A DNA stretch of 64,000 nucleotides, taken from Lathyrus oleraceus. Taxonomy: Eukaryota; Streptophyta; Magnoliopsida; Fabales; Fabaceae. The notes below the pieces were generated by a model, which was given only the letters and a program-made list of their open reading frames with translations, was not told the DNA's origin and made no database searches. The stretch's first letter is position 1; each line of letters begins with the position of its first letter. The stretch covers positions 537,851,769 through 537,915,768 of the forward strand of contig NC_066585.1 of assembly GCF_024323335.1 (NCBI RefSeq), in the 5' to 3' direction. Made by a program: the position numbers and the translations under genes. Shown piece after piece: positions 58,588-64,000 of the stretch.

Positions 58588-60820
58588 AGTTTCTTCATCA
58601 CTAAGTAACAAATTTAAAGGATTATAAATTAATGATTCATATTATATATAAACTGTTAATAAGTGAAATTACATAATAAAGCTCAATTGTAATTGTATTT
58701 GTGATATTCACACTGTATTATGGTATATTATATGTAAAAAATAATTAATATTTTCTTCTCAATCACCAAATTTAAGGTTTCTTCATCACTGAGCAACAAA
58801 GGAAAAAATATAAAAGAATGATTCATATTATATATAAATGGGTAACAACTTAAATTACATAATCAAGATCAATATTATTTGTATTCGGCATATTTACATT
58901 GTATTATGGTATATAATATGTAAATAAATTCAATAATTTTTGTCTCCATCACCAAATTTTAGGTTTCTTCATCCCTAAGTAACAAAGTTAAAGTACTATA
59001 AATTAATGATTCATATTATATATAAATGGCTAACAACTAAAATTACATAATAAAACTCAATTTTATTTGTATTCGCCATATTCAAATTGTATTATGGTAT
59101 ATTATAATAAAAAACAACTCAATATTTTTCTTCTCCATAACCAAATTTTAGGTTTCTTCATCACTAAGAAACAATGTTAAAAAACTATAAATGAATGTTT
59201 GATATTATATATAAATGGGTAACAACTGAAACTACATAATCAAGATCAATATTATTTGTATTCAGCATATTCAGATTGTATTATGGTATACTATATGTAA
59301 ATAAATTCTATAATTTTCTTCTCCATCACAAAATTTTAAGTTTCTTCATCACTAACTAACAAATGTAAAGGATTATAAATTAATGATTCATATTATATAT
59401 AAACGGTTAAAAGTGAAATTACGTAATAAAGCTCAATTGTAATTGTATTTGTCATATTCACACTGTATTATGGTATATTATATGTAAAAAAATTAATATA
59501 TTCTTCTCAATCACCAAATTTAAGGTTTCTTCATCACTAAGCAACAAAGGAAAAAATATAAATGAATGATTCATATTATATATAAATGGTTAACAACTTA
59601 AATTACATAATTAAGATCAATATTATTTGTATTCAGCATATTTACATTGTATTATGGTATATAATATGTAAATAAATTCAATAATTTTCTTCTCCATCAC
59701 CAAATTTTAGGTTTCTTCATCCCTAAGTAACAAAGTTAAAGTACTATAAATTAATGATTAATATTATATATAAATGGTTAATAAGTGAAATTACATTATA
59801 AAACTCAACTTTATTTGTATTCGTCATATTCACATTGTATTATGGTATAATATATGTAATTTTTTTTTAATATTTTCCTTCTCCATCATTAAGCAACAAA
59901 GTGAAAAAACTATAAATGAATGATTCATATTATATATAAATGGTTAACAAGTGAAATTACATAATCAAGATCAATATTATTTGTATTCGCCATATTCACA
60001 TTGTAATATGGTATATTATATGTAAATAAATTCAATAATTTTCTTCTCCATCACCAAATTTAACGTTTCTTCATCACTAACTAACAAAGTTAAACGACTA
60101 TAAATTAATGATTCATATTATATATAAATGGTCAACAACTGAAATTACATAATATAGCTCAATATTATTTGTATTCGTCATATTCAAATTATATTATGGT
60201 ATATTATATGCTAAAAAGAATTTAATATTTTTTTTCTCCATCACCAAATTTTAGGTTTCTTCATCACAAAGAAATAAAGTTAAAAAACTATAAATGAATG
60301 ATTCATATTATATATAAATAGGTAACAAGTTAAATTACATAATAAAGATCAACATTATTCGTATTCGGCATATTCACATTGTATTATGGTATATTATATG
60401 TAAATAAATTCAATAATTTTCTTCTCCGTCAGCAAATTTTAGGTTTCTTCATCACTAATTCACAAAGTTGTAAGACTATGAATTAATGATTCATATTATA
60501 TGTAAATGGTTAATAAATGAAATTACATAATAAAGCTCAATATTATTTGTATTCGCCATATTCACATTGTATTATGGTATATTATATGTAAAAAAAACTC
60601 AATATTTTCCTTCTCCATCACCAAATTTTAGGTTTATTTATCACTAAGCATCAAAGTGAAAAAACTATAAATGAATGATTCATATTATATATATATATGG
60701 GTAACAAGTGAAATTACATAATCAAGATCAATATTATTTGTATTCGGCATATTCACATTGTATTATGGTATACTATATGTAAATAAATTCTATAATTTTC
60801 TTCTCCATCACCAAACTTTA
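58588..60820. repeat. Higher-order repeat, 12-monomer version, copy 1
   Basis: 2233 bp. Order and rare variants (shortened monomer, 'taacgtttc', 'cgtcagcaaatt', 'attcacaaagttgtaag') recur in the same sequence in the next unit. Confidence 0.92.
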
Positions 60821-63054
60821 AGTTTCTTCATCACTAAGTAACAAATTTAAAGGATTATAAATTAATGATTCATATTATATATAAACTGTTAATAAGTGAA
60901 ATTACATAATAAAGCTCAATTGTAATTGTATTTGTGATATTCACACTGTATTATGGTATATTATATGTAAAAAATAATTAATATTTTCTTCTCAATCACC
61001 AAATTTAAGGTTTCTTCATCACTGAGCAACAAAGGAAAAAATATAAAAGAATGATTCATATTATATATAAATGGGTAACAACTTAAATTACATAATCAAG
61101 ATCAATATTATTTGTATTCGGCATATTTACATTGTATTATGGTATATAATATGTAAATAAATTCAATAATTTTTGTCTCCATCACCAAATTTTAGGTTTC
61201 TTCATCCCTAAGTAACAAAGTTAAAGTACTATAAATTAATGATTCATATTATATATAAATGGCTAACAACTAAAATTACATAATAAAACTCAATTTTATT
61301 TGTATTCGCCATATTCAAATTGTATTATGGTATATTATAATAAAAAACAACTCAATATTTTTCTTCTCCATAACCAAATTTTAGGTTTCTTCATCACTAA
61401 GAAACAATGTTAAAAAACTATAAATGAATGTTTGATATTATATATAAATGGGTAACAACTGAAACTACATAATCAAGATCAATATTATTTGTATTCAGCA
61501 TATTCAGATTGTATTATGGTATACTATATGTAAATAAATTCTATAATTTTCTTCTCCATCACAAAATTTTAAGTTTCTTCATCACTAACTAACAAATGTA
61601 AAGGATTATAAATTAATGATTCATATTATATATAAACGGTTAAAAGTGAAATTACGTAATAAAGCTCAATTGTAATTGTATTTGTCATATTCACACTGTA
61701 TTATGGTATATTATATGTAAAAAAAATTAATATATTCTTCTCAATCACCAAATTTAAGGTTTCTTCATCACTAAGCAACAAAGGAAAAAAATATAAATGA
61801 ATGATTCATATTATATATAAATGGTTAACAACTTAAATTACATAATTAAGATCAATATTATTTGTATTCAGCATATTTACATTGTATTATGGTATATAAT
61901 ATGTAAATAAATTCAATAATTTTCTTCTCCATCACCAAATTTTAGGTTTCTTCATCCCTAAGTAACAAAGTTAAAGTACTATAAATTAATGATTAATATT
62001 ATATATAAATGGTTAATAAGTGAAATTACATTATAAAACTCAACTTTATTTGTATTCGTCATATTCACATTGTATTATGGTATAATATATGTAATTTTTT
62101 TTAATATTTTCCTTCTCCATCATTAAGCAACAAAGTGAAAAAACTATAAATGAATGATTCATATTATATATAAATGGTTAACAAGTGAAATTACATAATC
62201 AAGATCAATATTATTTGTATTCGCCATATTCACATTGTAATATGGTATATTATATGTAAATAAATTCAATAATTTTCTTCTCCATCACCAAATTTAACGT
62301 TTCTTCATCACTAACTAACAAAGTTAAACGACTATAAATTAATGATTCATATTATATATAAATGGTCAACAACTGAAATTACATAATATAGCTCAATATT
62401 ATTTGTATTCGTCATATTCAAATTATATTATGGTATATTATATGCTAAAAAGAATTTAATATTTTTTTTCTCCATCACCAAATTTTAGGTTTCTTCATCA
62501 CAAAGAAATAAAGTTAAAAAACTATAAATGAATGATTCATATTATATATAAATAGGTAACAAGTTAAATTACATAATAAAGATCAACATTATTCGTATTC
62601 GGCATATTCACATTGTATTATGGTATATTATATGTAAATAAATTCAATAATTTTCTTCTCCGTCAGCAAATTTTAGGTTTCTTCATCACTAATTCACAAA
62701 GTTGTAAGACTATGAATTAATGATTCATATTATATGTAAATGGTTAATAAATGAAATTACATAATAAAGCTCAATATTATTTGTATTCGCCATATTCACA
62801 TTGTATTATGGTATATTATATGTAAAAAAAACTCAATATTTTCCTTCTCCATCACCAAATTTTAGGTTTATTTATCACTAAGCATCAAAGTGAAAAAACT
62901 ATAAATGAATGATTCATATTATATATATATATGGGTAACAAGTGAAATTACATAATCAAGATCAATATTATTTGTATTCGGCATATTCACATTGTATTAT
63001 GGTATACTATATGTAAATAAATTCTATAATTTTCTTCTCCATCACCAAACTTTA
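60821..63054. repeat. Higher-order repeat, 12-monomer version, copy 2
   Basis: 2234 bp, nearly identical to the preceding unit; a third unit starts at 63055 and is cut by the window end. Confidence 0.92.
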
Positions 63055-64000
63055 AGTTTCTTCATCACTAAGTAACAAATTTAAAGGATTATAAATTAAT
63101 GATTCATATTATATATAAACTGTTAATAAGTGAAATTACATAATAAAGCTCAATTGTAATTGTATTTGTGATATTCACACTGTATTATGGTATATTATAT
63201 GTAAAAAATAATTAATATTTTCTTCTCAATCACCAAATTTAAGGTTTCTTCATCACTGAGCAACAAAGGAAAAAATATAAAAGAATGATTCATATTATAT
63301 ATAAATGGGTAACAACTTAAATTACATAATCAAGATCAATATTATTTGTATTCGGCATATTTACATTGTATTATGGTATATAATATGTAAATAAATTCAA
63401 TAATTTTTGTCTCCATCACCAAATTTTAGGTTTCTTCATCCCTAAGTAACAAAGTTAAAGTACTATAAATTAATGATTCATATTATATATAAATGGCTAA
63501 CAACTAAAATTACATAATAAAACTCAATTTTATTTGTATTCGCCATATTCAAATTGTATTATGGTATATTATAATAAAAAACAACTCAATATTTTTCTTC
63601 TCCATAACCAAATTTTAGGTTTCTTCATCACTAAGAAACAATGTTAAAAAACTATAAATGAATGTTTGATATTATATATAAATGGGTAACAACTGAAACT
63701 ACATAATCAAGATCAATATTATTTGTATTCAGCATATTCAGATTGTATTATGGTATACTATATGTAAATAAATTATATAATTTTCTTCTCCATCACAAAA
63801 TTTTAAGTTTCTTCATCACTAACTAACAAATGTAAAGGATTATAAATTAATGATTCATATTATATATAAACGGTTAAAAGTGAAATTACGTAATAAAGCT
63901 CAATTGTAATTGTATTTGTCATATTCACACTGTATTATGGTATATTATATGTAAAAAAAATTAATATATTCTTCTCAATCACCAAATTTAAGGTTTCTTC

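Larger units (their letters stand above)
54193..64000. repeat. Satellite array 2 (about 188-bp monomer, 50-plus copies)
   Basis: The landmark 'ggtttcttcatc' (or variants) recurs every 185-190 bp from 54279 to 63992, except in shortened monomers of about 166 bp (near 57265, 59885 and 62120) that lack it, and a 200-bp monomer (58388-58588) with a long (TA)n. The two monomer types of array 1 alternate. The array continues beyond the window. No genes. Confidence 0.97.

Noticed and set aside
54193..64000. CRISPR-like array
   Set aside because: Repeats are 188-bp contiguous monomers without unique spacers in eukaryotic DNA.

Overview
This window is nuclear DNA from a plant, most likely a legume of the pea/vetch/lentil group (Fabeae) or a close relative. 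The evidence is spliced plant-type genes with GT-AG introns, a defensin-like cysteine-rich gene, very long Ogre-type (Ty3/Tat) LTRs with their typical hypervariable 3' UTR, chromovirus-type Ty3 elements, Ty1/copia remnants, degenerate CCCTAAA telomere-type repeats and a long AT-rich satellite. The species is inferred, not shown. It is a repeat-dominated region with only three host-gene loci; most long open frames are retroelement debris or chance frames.

Layout. 1-559: flanking DNA without a gene. 560-12991: one minus-strand LTR retrotransposon (tRNA-iMet-type PBS, G-rich PPT, perfect 5-bp TSD ACAAT) with three head-to-tail LTRs on its 3' side and a fourth on its 5' side. Its 4.2-kb interior lacks recognisable gag-pol and carries a solo LTR with a 5S-rRNA-derived pol III promoter (Cassandra-type, TSD CACTA). 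13149-13682: a two-exon secreted defensin-like (DEFL) gene on the minus strand with a tandemly duplicated promoter region. 15149-15648: a 500-N assembly gap, followed by about 400 bp of degenerate telomere-type repeat and the end of an Ogre LTR. 16651-21148: a decayed Ty1/copia element.

21260-30004: a gene-fragment mosaic on the minus strand. It holds a histidine-phosphotransfer (AHP) gene with one frameshift, a truncated SEC22 R-SNARE gene without its membrane anchor, and a second SEC22 fragment joined to the 3' end of the AHP gene. That second copy is interrupted by a 2.6-kb solo LTR whose empty site survives in the other copy.

31400-32918: RNase H-integrase remnant of a chromovirus that runs into satellite array 1 (32919-34686, about 188-bp monomers). 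34687-54192: nested retroelements. An Ogre LTR (+) contains a 1.4-kb solo LTR (TSD TTTAT). After it comes the 3' end of a chromovirus whose polypurine tract was hit by a minus-strand Ogre (40063-51544), and then the chromovirus 3' LTR. 54193-64000: satellite array 2, same family, with higher-order repeats (a 14-mer, then 12-mers of 2233/2234 bp), running off the window end.

The history readable here is layered: satellite arrays and gene fragments were invaded by LTR elements, which were invaded in turn. Several LTRs and UTRs show tandem amplification, the kind of step that can start new satellite repeats.
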